DNA of 64,000 nucleotides from the NCBI GenBank assembly GCA_014381825.1, contig JACNKX010000053.1, positions 1 to 64,000 on the forward strand. Reading direction: 5' to 3'. Below the pieces are notes generated by a model. The model did not search any database. It was not told where the DNA came from and worked only from the letters and a program-made list of their open reading frames with translations. The DNA is from Planctomycetota bacterium. Its GTDB lineage: Bacteria > Planctomycetota > Planctomycetia > Pirellulales > Pirellulaceae. Positions within the stretch are counted from its first letter, which is position 1; every line of letters begins with the position of its first letter. Shown piece after piece: positions 9,003-17,681 of this stretch. The position numbers and the translations under genes were made by a program.

Positions 9003-10670
9003 ATGAATGAACTGTCTGCCCCTCGCACGTCGTCGCTGCGAGACCATTGGCAGTTGTTGCCGCTACTCGGCCTCGCGACGTTGTTGCGCCTGTGGCAGAT
9101 CAACGAATCGCTCTGGCTCGACGAATTGCATTCTGCTTGGGTTGTCTCGGCTGGGGTGGGTGACGTTCTCGAGCGTGCTCAGATGGGAAATCAAAGTCCG
9201 TTGTATTTCTACCTTCCTTGGGCAACGACTGCGTTGTTAGGGATGAGCGAGTGGTCTCTGCGTTTGCCTTCGTTAGTGGCTGGCGTCGGGCTTGTCGCGA
9301 TGGCCTATGGATTGGCTTATCAATTCACGCGTTCACGGATCGCAGCCGGTGCGTGCGCCACGCTCGTCGCTCTGGATCATAACTTTCTGTTCTACGCCAC
9401 CGAGACGAGGCCTTATGCTTGCGTTCAGCTAGTCGCGGCATTTCAACTTCTTGTCTTTTGGCGACTGCAGGATGCGACTTCAGTTCGTCGCCGCGCGATC
9501 TTTGTGGCGTCAACTGTCCTTCTCTTCTATTTGCACTACACGGCGATCTTGCTGGTTGCAGGTGAGACTTTGTTTCTACTTACGCGGAGTTTTATTTGTC
9601 GTCAGCAATCATCCAGTACCGAGTACAAGTGCCGCCAGCATGTGATCGATTTGATATGCATTGCGGCGCTGACGATTCCAACGGCTGCGCATCTTCTGGA
9701 CATCGGATCGCGGCGGGATACATGGACAACCTTTATCAACGATACATCGTTATTGCTTCCGATATATTGGTTCTCGTTCGTCAGTTATGTCGCCGTTCCG
9801 GTGTTCGCTGTTTTGGGAACGATAGTAGCCATCACGCGCCGTCGTGATGAGCCCTTGAATCGCAGCGTCCTTAGATTGGGCTCATCACGACGGAGCGTGA
9901 TGGCTACGTTGTTACTGGCTTGTTGGTTGGGCGTACCGTTGGTGATCGTTTGGCTTCTGACCGTGACTCGCATCGCTCCGCTGTATCTGGGACGCTACGT
10001 CATCGGGGCCGCGCTGGCTCCTGTCGGCTTTGCAAGCTTGTGTGTTGGCTTTCAGCAGAGTACGAGGTCACAGCTGACTACGGCCGCTCTAATCATCACT
10101 TACGCCTTTCTCGCGAGCGGCATGATCGAGCAGCTGCGATACGATGGCCGCTTGTTTGGAGATCGTACAGAGAACTGGCGCGACGCGGTGCGTTACGTGA
10201 ACGAGGGCAGCGATTTGGCACGAGACTCGCCGGTCTTCGTTCGTAGCGGTTTGCTGGAAGCCGATCGACTCATAGGGGACGATAGCGAAGCTCTGCGCCG
10301 GTACTGTGTTTCGCCCGTAACATCGATCTACCGAATCGAACGCCTGGACAACGAGATTCGGCCTCTTACGACCCGTGACGCGGGAAAGCTCACTGACGAA
10401 AACCTAAACCAAATCGAGGCATCTGGATCGGCGTGGTTCATCATAAATGGCACGACGGGTACTCGGAAACGCTGCAGCGAGCAAGTCGTGAACTCGTTGG
10501 AGAAGGAGATTGACAGGGCGACTTATACGGCGATCCAGCGCGGACTTGTATTGTACGAGGAACAATTCGGACATGTCGGCGTCTTCTACGTCGAACTCTG
10601 GGAAATCGATGATCAAGTAACGCCTCTCGACGATCAGCCAACGTCGCCCAGTTCCATCGCGCCACCATAG
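9003..10670 (+). CDS. GT-C membrane glycosyltransferase (ArnT/PMT-like) carrying an in-frame palindromic insertion
   Basis: 555 residues with about 10-12 membrane helices in the first 400, then a soluble tail of about 150. The first loop carries L-W-L-D-E-L-H-S, the D-E motif of the dolichyl-phosphate-mannose/ArnT-like GT-C fold, so it probably uses a polyprenyl-phosphate sugar on the periplasmic side. Residues of about 274-302 (V-A-I-T-R-R-R-D-E-P and onward to S-S-R-R-S-V-M-A-T) are encoded by an 83-nt palindrome and form an Arg-rich loop between two helices. It follows the sulfatase by 10 bp and overlaps recG tail-to-tail by 37 bp. Donor and acceptor are unknown. Confidence 0.82.
   Translation: MNELSAPRTSSLRDHWQLLPLLGLATLLRLWQINESLWLDELHSAWVVSAGVGDVLERAQMGNQSPLYFYLPWATTALLGMSEWSLRLPSLVAGVGLVAMAYGLAYQFTRSRIAAGACATLVALDHNFLFYATETRPYACVQLVAAFQLLVFWRLQDATSVRRRAIFVASTVLLFYLHYTAILLVAGETLFLLTRSFICRQQSSSTEYKCRQHVIDLICIAALTIPTAAHLLDIGSRRDTWTTFINDTSLLLPIYWFSFVSYVAVPVFAVLGTIVAITRRRDEPLNRSVLRLGSSRRSVMATLLLACWLGVPLVIVWLLTVTRIAPLYLGRYVIGAALAPVGFASLCVGFQQSTRSQLTTAALIITYAFLASGMIEQLRYDGRLFGDRTENWRDAVRYVNEGSDLARDSPVFVRSGLLEADRLIGDDSEALRRYCVSPVTSIYRIERLDNEIRPLTTRDAGKLTDENLNQIEASGSAWFIINGTTGTRKRCSEQVVNSLEKEIDRATYTAIQRGLVLYEEQFGHVGVFYVELWEIDDQVTPLDDQPTSPSSIAPP
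9825..9907. repeat. 83-nt palindromic element inside a coding region
   Basis: Arm 9825-9854 (starting GTAGCCATCACG) and arm 9878-9907 are reverse complements over 30 bp with a single mismatch. The loop of 23 nt (9855-9877) can itself pair AATC with GATT. The reading frame of the glycosyltransferase stays open through the element. Confidence 0.85.
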
Positions 10671-12727
10671 CGAAGAAGCACGCGTTGTTTGATTAACGCG
10701 AACTCCTCCGCATCCAGGTTCGGTGCAGCTTCGAGCAGTCGCTTTGCGTCGGTCCGTGCTTCTTCCACGATGTCAGCGTCACGCGTGAGATCGGCGATAC
10801 GAAAGGGCGGCAGGCCATGCTGTTTCAGGCTAAACAAGTCGCCGGGGCCTCGCATCTGGAAATCGGATTCGGCAAGTTCAAAGCCATCGGTCGTGCGCGA
10901 GAATGCCTGCAATCGTTGTTGAGCTTCCTCTGAGTTCGCCGATGCGTAGACGCAAACGTATCCCGGATGCGATCCGCGACTGACGCGTCCGCGAAGTTGA
11001 TGGAGTTGCGCGAGGCCGAATCGTTGCCCGCCTTCGATCGTCATCAGCGTTGCGTTCGGGACATCGATGCCAACTTCCACGACTGATGTCGCGACCAACG
11101 TTTGTAACTCTCCCGAATTGAACGCCTGCATGATCGCTTCTTTCTCTTCAGTACTCTGGCGACCGTGGAGGACGCCGAGGCGAAATGCTTCTAACTCTCC
11201 GTTGGCAAGATTTTCGTAAGCCGACTCGACGCTCTCGACTTCGAGATCAGGTGATTCGTTTACCAGAGGAGCGATGATATAGCCTTGTCGTCCTTCGCGG
11301 AGCTTCTTGCGAAAGAAGTCCCACCACTTCGCTCGTTGATCTTCTTCTCCGAGGTAGGTGTGAACGGGCTGGCGTCCGGGTGGCGTCTGCTTGAGCGTCG
11401 AGACGTCGAGATCGCCGAACAGCGTCATCGAAATCGTCCTTGGGATCGGTGTAGCAGTCATCACTAAGTAGTGCGGATCCAGTCCCGCTTGTCGCAACGC
11501 AGCACGTTGGTTCACGCCGAATCGATGCTGCTCGTCGATGATTACCAATCCAAGTTGTTTGAACTTCACATCTGGCTGAACGATCGCGTGTGTCCCAATG
11601 ATCAAGTCGATCTCGCCCGCCGCGATCTGTTCGAGTGTCGTTCGGCGTTCGGCCGCTGAAAGCGATCCCGTCAACAGTGCAATGCGAACGCGGCTCTCTC
11701 GTAGGTCTCTCGCCAGGGTTCGCACATGTTGGCGAGCCAACAACTCAGTCGGAGCCATCAAGGCGGCTTGGTGCTGATGAGCGACGGCGAGCAACATCGA
11801 GTACTCCGCCACGACCGTCTTGCCGCTGCCAACATCGCCTTGCAGCAAGCGGTTCATGGGGTACTCGCGCTCCATGTCGTGAGAGATGTCGGCGATTGCT
11901 CGTTGTTGGTCCTCGGTCAACTCAAAAGGAAATAAGCGACGGATTCGCGCATCGATCTTGGCGTTGGTGGGCAGTGAAGGAGAACGTTGCTCGAGTTGAA
12001 GTTTGCTGCGCCGTAGACCGATCGCTAACTGCATCAGCAGTAATTCTTGATAGATGAAGCGATGGCGAGCCTGCTCCATTTGTTCGTTGTTGTCGGGCGC
12101 GTGGATCTGACGTAACGCGTCCGCGATTGGCAGCAGCTTTTTGTCGGCGAGAAACGATTCGGGAAAGACTTCTTCAACCGCCTCAGCGTAAGAGTTGGCG
12201 ATACTCCCGACGATGCGTCGCATGGCGGGTTGTGTGATGCCTTCGGTCAGCGAGTACATCGGCAAGATGCGACCGCTTGGCGGATCTTCGCCTGCGGCTA
12301 GAACCTCAACGCGCGGATGAGTCATTTCCCAACGCAAGCCATTTAGTTTGGGCTTGCCTGAAAGCAGAACGCGCCCCCCGACCTCAAACTTCTGTCGCAT
12401 ATGCGGTTGATTGAACCAGAGGGCGCGGAGAAATTGTGACTCGTGGCGAATCAACACTCCCAGCATCGATCGCCCCGGGCCCGTGTTTCGCAGGTCGATC
12501 TCTTCGACCTCACCGCAGACGCTGACGGGAATATTTGCTTCCAACTGCGGGATCGTCCGTAGCTCGCTCATGTCTTGATAGCTACGAGGAAAGAAAAACA
12601 GCAGGTCAGCCGCTCGCCGCAACCCCAGTCGCTCAAGAAGCTCCGCGCGCTGCGGACCGAGACCCTTGAGGTATTGCACCGGAGTGAGTAATTGCTCGGC
12701 AGGAGTTTTCTCGGAAGCCGCGTTCAT
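10634..12727 (-). CDS. recG: ATP-dependent DNA helicase RecG
   Basis: Unwinds and reverses stalled forks and branched DNA. 697 residues, normal for RecG. An N-terminal wedge/OB domain (about 1-250) is followed by helicase motifs: G-D-V-G-S-G-K-T (Walker A), I-I-D-E-Q-H-R-F-G (the DEQH box usual in RecG), M-T-A-T-P-I-P-R-T, and the C-terminal R-G-R-V-S-R-G motif VI. The start ATG is at 12727, 26 bp after rnhA, so it is likely the last gene of the minus-strand run priA, sensor kinase, rnhA, recG. It overlaps the GT-C gene by 37 bp at its 3' end. Confidence 0.97.
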   Translation of the reverse strand: MNAASEKTPAEQLLTPVQYLKGLGPQRAELLERLGLRRAADLLFFFPRSYQDMSELRTIPQLEANIPVSVCGEVEEIDLRNTGPGRSMLGVLIRHESQFLRALWFNQPHMRQKFEVGGRVLLSGKPKLNGLRWEMTHPRVEVLAAGEDPPSGRILPMYSLTEGITQPAMRRIVGSIANSYAEAVEEVFPESFLADKKLLPIADALRQIHAPDNNEQMEQARHRFIYQELLLMQLAIGLRRSKLQLEQRSPSLPTNAKIDARIRRLFPFELTEDQQRAIADISHDMEREYPMNRLLQGDVGSGKTVVAEYSMLLAVAHQHQAALMAPTELLARQHVRTLARDLRESRVRIALLTGSLSAAERRTTLEQIAAGEIDLIIGTHAIVQPDVKFKQLGLVIIDEQHRFGVNQRAALRQAGLDPHYLVMTATPIPRTISMTLFGDLDVSTLKQTPPGRQPVHTYLGEEDQRAKWWDFFRKKLREGRQGYIIAPLVNESPDLEVESVESAYENLANGELEAFRLGVLHGRQSTEEKEAIMQAFNSGELQTLVATSVVEVGIDVPNATLMTIEGGQRFGLAQLHQLRGRVSRGSHPGYVCVYASANSEEAQQRLQAFSRTTDGFELAESDFQMRGPGDLFSLKQHGLPPFRIADLTRDADIVEEARTDAKRLLEAAPNLDAEEFALIKQRVLLRYGGAMELGDVG

Positions 12728-12753
12728 GCCAGAATTCTAACGCGGACCTCAGC

Positions 12754-13224
12754 CTACAGATACTTCTGGTAGGCGGCGACGGCCAGTTCGTCGCAGCGAT
12801 CGTTCTCTGGATGACCGCTGTGGCCCGCGACTCGCGTATAGACGAGTTCATGCTTGGCCGCCAATTCATCAAGCTGTCGCCAGAGTTCTTCGTTCTTTAC
12901 GGGTTTCCACGACTTGCCCTCGCGTCGACGCCACCCGTTTGCTTTCCATTTAGGCATCCACTCGGTGAGACCTTTGCCGACGTAGACGCTGTCGGTGAAA
13001 ATCTCAACGTGGCAGCGGGTCTTGAGCGTCGTAAGGCCGTGGACGACAGCAGTTAATTCCATGGCGTTATTTGTCGACTCGCGTTCGCAACCGGACTGTT
13101 CCATCTCTTTTCCGGAAGCGAGATGACGCAGGATGAATCCCCAACCGCCCGGCCCTGGATTACCGCTGCATCCGCCGTCGGTGAACAGGTGAACGCGAGG
13201 GAGTGGCTTCGTGGTGTCGGTCAT
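12754..13224 (-). CDS. rnhA: Ribonuclease HI
   Basis: Cuts the RNA strand of RNA-DNA hybrids. Starting from ATG 13224 the protein has 156 residues, against 155 in E. coli. A longer in-frame reading back to 13491 would run into the sensor-kinase gene and has no homologous sequence. The catalytic set is complete: Asp16 (F-T-D-G-G-C-S-G-N-P-G), Glu56 (N-N-A-M-E-L), Asp78 (I-F-T-D-S), His135 (G-H-S-G-H-P-E-N) and Asp145 (R-C-D-E-L-A). It sits just upstream of recG, a sensible pairing because both enzymes act on R-loops. Confidence 0.96.
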   Translation of the reverse strand: MTDTTKPLPRVHLFTDGGCSGNPGPGGWGFILRHLASGKEMEQSGCERESTNNAMELTAVVHGLTTLKTRCHVEIFTDSVYVGKGLTEWMPKWKANGWRRREGKSWKPVKNEELWRQLDELAAKHELVYTRVAGHSGHPENDRCDELAVAAYQKYL

Positions 13225-13288
13225 TGGCGGTGGTTTGGCTTGGTATGAGTAACTGCAACCCGTAACAGAAGCTCTTGTGCGGACCCGG

Positions 13289-15109
13289 TTATGCCACGGG
13301 TCGAACTGCGTTCGCCCGAAGTTCGGCGGCGTCTGGCTTGACCATCTCGTCGAGCTTCTCCGAGATCTCGGAGCTGAAGGCCGGCTTGTCGGCCAGATTC
13401 CAGGGAAGGATCGTCTTGAACGTACTTCCTTGCCCAAGTTCGCTCTCGAACGAGATGTCGCCGCCGAGGAGTTTACACAACTCGCGAACAATCGAAAGTC
13501 CCAAGCCCGTACCGGAATGTTCGCGGGTTAAGCCATCATTGTCCAGTACGACGCTACTCTGCCGGAACTTCTCGAAGATGACTTCGCGATCTTCATCTGC
13601 GATGCCAATGCCGGTGTCAGCCACTGTCAACTCAAACTTGTCACCCGGCAAGTGCCGAGCCGAGACGGTGATACGTCCTCCTTCCGGAGTAAACTTGATG
13701 GCATTCGAGAGCAGATTGGTGAGGATCTGCTGGATTTTGCTTTGGTCTTGATAGACCGGTGGATCGTCTTCGCTGACGATTAAGTTCAAGTCGATATTCT
13801 TTTCGTCGGTCAACGATCGGACCATGTCGCACTGAGCGCTCAATATAAAGTCCAGGCGGAATTCAGTCGGTTTGACTTCCATCTTCCCAGCTTCGAGCTT
13901 CGCCAAGTCGAGGATGTCGTTGATCATCTCTAGTAAAACGCGTCCTGATTTCTGGATGTTCTCAGCGTATCGTCGTTGCTTATCGTCCAGCGAAGTGATT
14001 CCTTGCAGCACGTCCGAGAAGCCGATAATACTGTTCAACGGCGTCCGCAACTCATGGCTCATATTAGCCAAGAAGTCACCCTTCAAGCGGTTCATGTCAT
14101 ACAACCGCATATTCAACTGAGCCAACTCGTCGACCTTGGCGTCGAGATTGACGTTGACGTCACGAAGCTCGTCTTGCGCCTCGGTCATGTGCCGTAACAT
14201 ACGGTTGAACGAATGAGCGAGTTCCTCGAATTCGTCGTTCGTGCTGATGTCCGCTCGCAGATCGGTATTGCCGAGGCTAATTTCTTCACTAACGTCACGT
14301 AGGTGCTTTAGAGGTTTTACTATGACATAGCGAACGATGACATAGAGTGCGACCATCGCGAGGAATACTGTGAGAATGCCGACGCCTATCAACAGCGATC
14401 GCGTGCGAGTGATCGCTTTACTTGTTGCTTCGTGTGGCATGATGACCTTGACGACACGAAACGGCGGTTCCGAAGAGTGTGTCGAGGTTGCGAGGTCTGA
14501 AGCAGCAAGTGCATCGTTCGTAGTGCTGTGACACTTTAGACAAGAGTCTTTCCAATAGACAGGCTGATAGTAGTAGTACTCTTTCTTCGACGAATCAGAG
14601 AGGTCATCGGATACTGGCAAGACGGAAGGGTCCGAGACGTCTTGCAGTTCTTCGATGATGTCGCCATCGCGAGTTTGGTCAGTCGCAGTCGGCTGCGCCT
14701 GACGTAGTTGCTCCATCCATTCCGTTCGAAGATTGGCAATAAGTTCACGCTCTTGGAGCGACTCGGGCACTTTAGGGTCTGGCAGGAAGATCCAAGACCC
14801 TGTATCAGCGCTAGTACCAAGAATCTCCCATCGATAGTCTTCCGTGAGCAGATCTTTCTCAAACTCGATGACTTGTTCACGGAAGTCTTGGTTATTCTCC
14901 AACGCGTGCCAATGCAAGCGGTATAGCGAGATGTTGGCCCAATCGTGTCCCATTTGGTTAATCGTCCCACGCACGAGACGCTCGCCGATGACGTCAACTC
15001 GCCAAAACGTCAGGCTGATGAGAAGTGCCAAGCACAGCCCAAACAGAATGCGACATTTCCGTTCGAGGTTGGTTTCGCCGAGGGCGCGTTTGATGCTGCG
15101 GTAGCCCAT
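13289..15109 (-). CDS. Membrane histidine kinase with periplasmic c-type heme motif (Tll0287/DUF3365-like sensor)
   Basis: 606 residues. TM1 at about 20-36; a periplasmic domain to about 237 containing C-L-K-C-H (190-194), a covalent heme-c site; TM2 at about 238-264; HAMP at about 265-315; a short coiled coil; HisKA with the phospho-acceptor His352 in N-M-S-H-E-L-R-T-P-L; and an HATPase domain with D-T-G-I-G and G-T-G-L-G-L-S boxes. Inference: it senses redox state or a small gas through heme. No response regulator lies beside it, so its partner is elsewhere. It lies 162 bp after priA and 64 bp before rnhA. Confidence 0.88.
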   Translation of the reverse strand: MGYRSIKRALGETNLERKCRILFGLCLALLISLTFWRVDVIGERLVRGTINQMGHDWANISLYRLHWHALENNQDFREQVIEFEKDLLTEDYRWEILGTSADTGSWIFLPDPKVPESLQERELIANLRTEWMEQLRQAQPTATDQTRDGDIIEELQDVSDPSVLPVSDDLSDSSKKEYYYYQPVYWKDSCLKCHSTTNDALAASDLATSTHSSEPPFRVVKVIMPHEATSKAITRTRSLLIGVGILTVFLAMVALYVIVRYVIVKPLKHLRDVSEEISLGNTDLRADISTNDEFEELAHSFNRMLRHMTEAQDELRDVNVNLDAKVDELAQLNMRLYDMNRLKGDFLANMSHELRTPLNSIIGFSDVLQGITSLDDKQRRYAENIQKSGRVLLEMINDILDLAKLEAGKMEVKPTEFRLDFILSAQCDMVRSLTDEKNIDLNLIVSEDDPPVYQDQSKIQQILTNLLSNAIKFTPEGGRITVSARHLPGDKFELTVADTGIGIADEDREVIFEKFRQSSVVLDNDGLTREHSGTGLGLSIVRELCKLLGGDISFESELGQGSTFKTILPWNLADKPAFSSEISEKLDEMVKPDAAELRANAVRPVA

Positions 15110-15212
15110 GACTTTGGCTTGTGGATGCTACGAGTGAGAAAGCGACTTGCGTTGGCATTCTACGTAGTTTGAGATGCTCGAACCAGGGCATTCCGAATTC
15201 GTAAACGTGGGA

Positions 15213-15256
15213 TAGGCTGCCAGCCTGTCGTGATCTGCAACGGCAGGCCGGAAGCC
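15213..15256. repeat. REP-like imperfect palindrome downstream of priA
   Basis: Arms 15213-15229 and 15240-15256 pair over 17 bp with three mismatches around a 10-nt loop. The sequence (AGGCTTCC-type read on the minus strand) differs from the transposase arms. It begins about 16 bp past the priA stop and lies in the leader of the sensor-kinase gene. No U-run follows, so it is a REP-like hairpin more than a classic terminator. Confidence 0.5.
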
Positions 15257-15271
15257 TTACGCCGCAAGAAG

Positions 15272-17563
15272 CTACAGCATGTCGAGCGAGTCGACGTCGA
15301 GCACCCATTGTACGTCTTCGGGCGGCTTCGCGGTTGCGGTCGTTTCGCGAACGATGTTTCGCAGCGTTTCGACGTTCTGTCCAAACAACAAGAAGTGAAT
15401 GCGGAACTTGCCACGTAACTTGCTGATCGGGGCAGGGGAGGGGCCGAGCAGTCGGGCGTCCGGGTATTGCTCGTCGAGCCCGCGTTGAATTTCTTCGCAT
15501 AGATGTTCAGCGAAGGTCTCTGTCATTCGCTCGCTGGGGCCGCGGATGATGCCGCGCATCATGGATGAGGCGGGTGGATATCCATACTCGTCTCGGATGG
15601 GGAGTTCCTGATCGGCGAACATTCGATAGTCGTGTTTTGTAGCGGCGATAATCGCGGGGTGCTCGGGGCTGAAGGTTTGTACGAGTACGTGGCCGCCACG
15701 CTCTCCGCGTCCAGTGCGACCGGCGACTTGCGTGACGAGCTGGAACGTTCGTTCTGATGCTCGGAAGTCGGGAAAATGCAATGCGGTATCCGCGTTGATG
15801 ACGCCTACGAGCGTTACGTTGGGAAAATCGAGGCCTTTGGCGATCATCTGCGTACCCACAAGGATATCGATCTCGCCCGCGCGGAATTTCGCGAAGGCTT
15901 GCTCGTGGCTGCCCGGTTTCTGCATCGTGTCGCTGTCCATTCGCAGGACGCGAGCCTCGCCAAAGCGAGCCCGAACTTCGGCTTCGAGTCGCTGCGTGCC
16001 GAGTCCTGCATAGCGAATTCCCTCGAATTGACAGCTGGGGCAGACCGGCGGCGCGATAATCTGAAAATCGCAGTAATGGCAGACGGCCTTCTCGCCCTCG
16101 CGATGATGCGTCAAAGCGATGTCACAGTCCGGGCACTTCACGACTTCGCCGCACGAAGGGCACTGGATACTCGTCGAGAATCCTCGCCGATTCAGAAGCA
16201 AGATAATTTGCCCTTGATCCTTCAACGCAGCAGTCATGGACTGATGCAAAGGACGGCTGATCGCTCCTCGCGATTTGCGACTTTGGTACTCGGTTCGCAA
16301 ATCGATCGTGCCGACATGTGGTAGCGGCCGATCGAGGATGCGGTTTTCGAGTTCGACCAGCTGGAACTCGCCATGCTTCGCGCGACTCCAACTCTCTAAC
16401 GAGGGAGTCGCTGATCCGAGTACGACTGGTACGCTCTCCATCTTGGCTCGTTGCAATGCGACATCGCGGGCATGATAGCGAGGTAGGCTGTCTTGCTTGA
16501 ACGACGAGTCATGTTCTTCATCGATGACGATCAAGCCAAGATGCGGCGTGGGAGCGAAGATCGCGCTGCGCGCTCCGACGACGACTTGTACGCGACCGCT
16601 GGCGATCTCGCGCCATTGAGCGTTTCGCTCGACATTGCTGAGATGGCTATGCAACACGGCGACGCGATCAAACCTTGAACGAAAGCGAGAGACCGTTTGT
16701 GGTGTGAGGCTGATCTCGGGGACCAGCACGATCGCCTGTCGACCGAACGATACCACTTCGTCGATGGCTTGCATGTAGACCTCGGTCTTTCCGCTGCCGG
16801 TCACACCGAAGATTAGAATCGTCTCGGCTCTTTGTGAATTCAACGCGTCGAGTGTCTTTGATAACGCAATCTGCTGTTCGGCGTTCAGCTGTAAGCTTTG
16901 GTCACGCTCGACGGTTGGTTTATTGCCAAAGTCTTTCAGCTCGCGACACGTGTCGGATCGAACCAGGGCTTTACGCTGCAGCTCCTTAATCGGAGCTGCG
17001 GTGCACTTGGCGGCTTTCGATAACTCGGCGACCGTCAACGGGCGAGCCGAGGCAGCCAGCATTCGTAACGCTTCAGCTTGCTTGCGTGGTAGTTTGAGTT
17101 GCGTGAGTCGAGCGGCGACATTTGTGGGCACGCTCAGGTAAGTGACTTCACGTGTTCCGGCTTGGTGCCGGACTCCGGCGGGAACGACGGCTTCCAGGAC
17201 TTGTCCCCACGGACAGAGATAATACTCGGACATCCACTCGGTCAGCCGCAACATCGACGTCGCCAGTAGCGGTGCATGGTCGACCAGCGATTGGACGTCT
17301 TTCAGGCGATGCGACCGCGATTCACTCGGAACTTGATTTGCGACGCGTACACAGTATCCAATGACGGTGCGATTGCTGCGACCGAGCGGCACGCGAACTC
17401 GCATCGCTGGCCCGAGGCTCGATCGCAAGGCTTCTGGCACGGCGTAGTCAAAGGGGCCGAACGGAGCTTCGGGCAAAACGATCGTCGCGATCAAGCGATC
17501 ATCGCCCTCGTCCAGTTCCCACGGAGCCGGTTCGCTGTCGAATAGTTCCTGTTGCTTGGCCAT
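15272..17563 (-). CDS. priA: Primosomal replication-restart helicase PriA
   Basis: Reloads the replisome at collapsed forks. 763 residues. An N-terminal DNA-binding domain (about 1-200) is followed by F-G-V-T-G-S-G-K-T-E (Walker A) and D-E-E-H-D-S-S-F-K-Q (DEEH box). The zinc module has eight Cys in four pairs (C-P-S-C, C-P-D-C, C-H-Y-C, C-P-S-C), then the C-terminal helicase lobe with G-T-Q-M-I-A-K-G-L-D-F. All parts are intact. The start ATG at 17563 faces nadD across a 106-bp region with heptamer repeats. Confidence 0.97.
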   Translation of the reverse strand: MAKQQELFDSEPAPWELDEGDDRLIATIVLPEAPFGPFDYAVPEALRSSLGPAMRVRVPLGRSNRTVIGYCVRVANQVPSESRSHRLKDVQSLVDHAPLLATSMLRLTEWMSEYYLCPWGQVLEAVVPAGVRHQAGTREVTYLSVPTNVAARLTQLKLPRKQAEALRMLAASARPLTVAELSKAAKCTAAPIKELQRKALVRSDTCRELKDFGNKPTVERDQSLQLNAEQQIALSKTLDALNSQRAETILIFGVTGSGKTEVYMQAIDEVVSFGRQAIVLVPEISLTPQTVSRFRSRFDRVAVLHSHLSNVERNAQWREIASGRVQVVVGARSAIFAPTPHLGLIVIDEEHDSSFKQDSLPRYHARDVALQRAKMESVPVVLGSATPSLESWSRAKHGEFQLVELENRILDRPLPHVGTIDLRTEYQSRKSRGAISRPLHQSMTAALKDQGQIILLLNRRGFSTSIQCPSCGEVVKCPDCDIALTHHREGEKAVCHYCDFQIIAPPVCPSCQFEGIRYAGLGTQRLEAEVRARFGEARVLRMDSDTMQKPGSHEQAFAKFRAGEIDILVGTQMIAKGLDFPNVTLVGVINADTALHFPDFRASERTFQLVTQVAGRTGRGERGGHVLVQTFSPEHPAIIAATKHDYRMFADQELPIRDEYGYPPASSMMRGIIRGPSERMTETFAEHLCEEIQRGLDEQYPDARLLGPSPAPISKLRGKFRIHFLLFGQNVETLRNIVRETTATAKPPEDVQWVLDVDSLDML

Positions 17564-17573
17564 TGGCGATCAG

Positions 17574-17622
17574 TCACTTGTCACTTGTCACTTGTCACTT
17601 GTCACTTGTCATTTGTCACTGG
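17574..17622. repeat. Heptanucleotide tandem repeat TCACTTG, seven units
   Basis: Five perfect TCACTTG units (17574-17608) and two units with one change each (TCATTTG, TCACTGG). It lies in the priA-nadD divergent region, directly upstream of the priA start. Such short tandem heptamers are known in cyanobacteria as STRR sequences; similar arrays here could vary in copy number by slippage. Confidence 0.9.
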
Positions 17623-17653
17623 TATGGTAACGGGCGATGTTTCTGCTGCCTAC

Positions 17654-17681
17654 CAATGACCGATGACCAATGACCCATGAC
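17654..17681. repeat. Second heptamer array (consensus CNATGAC, four units) containing the nadD start codon
   Basis: Units CAATGAC, CGATGAC, CAATGAC, CCATGAC run without gaps. Every unit holds an ATG, but because 7 is not a multiple of 3 only the third (17670) is in frame with nadD. Confidence 0.85.

Noticed and set aside
17574-17622. Heptamer array as a CRISPR or replication-origin iteron
   Set aside because: Units are only 7 bp and contiguous, and no origin features (DnaA boxes, AT-rich region) lie nearby.
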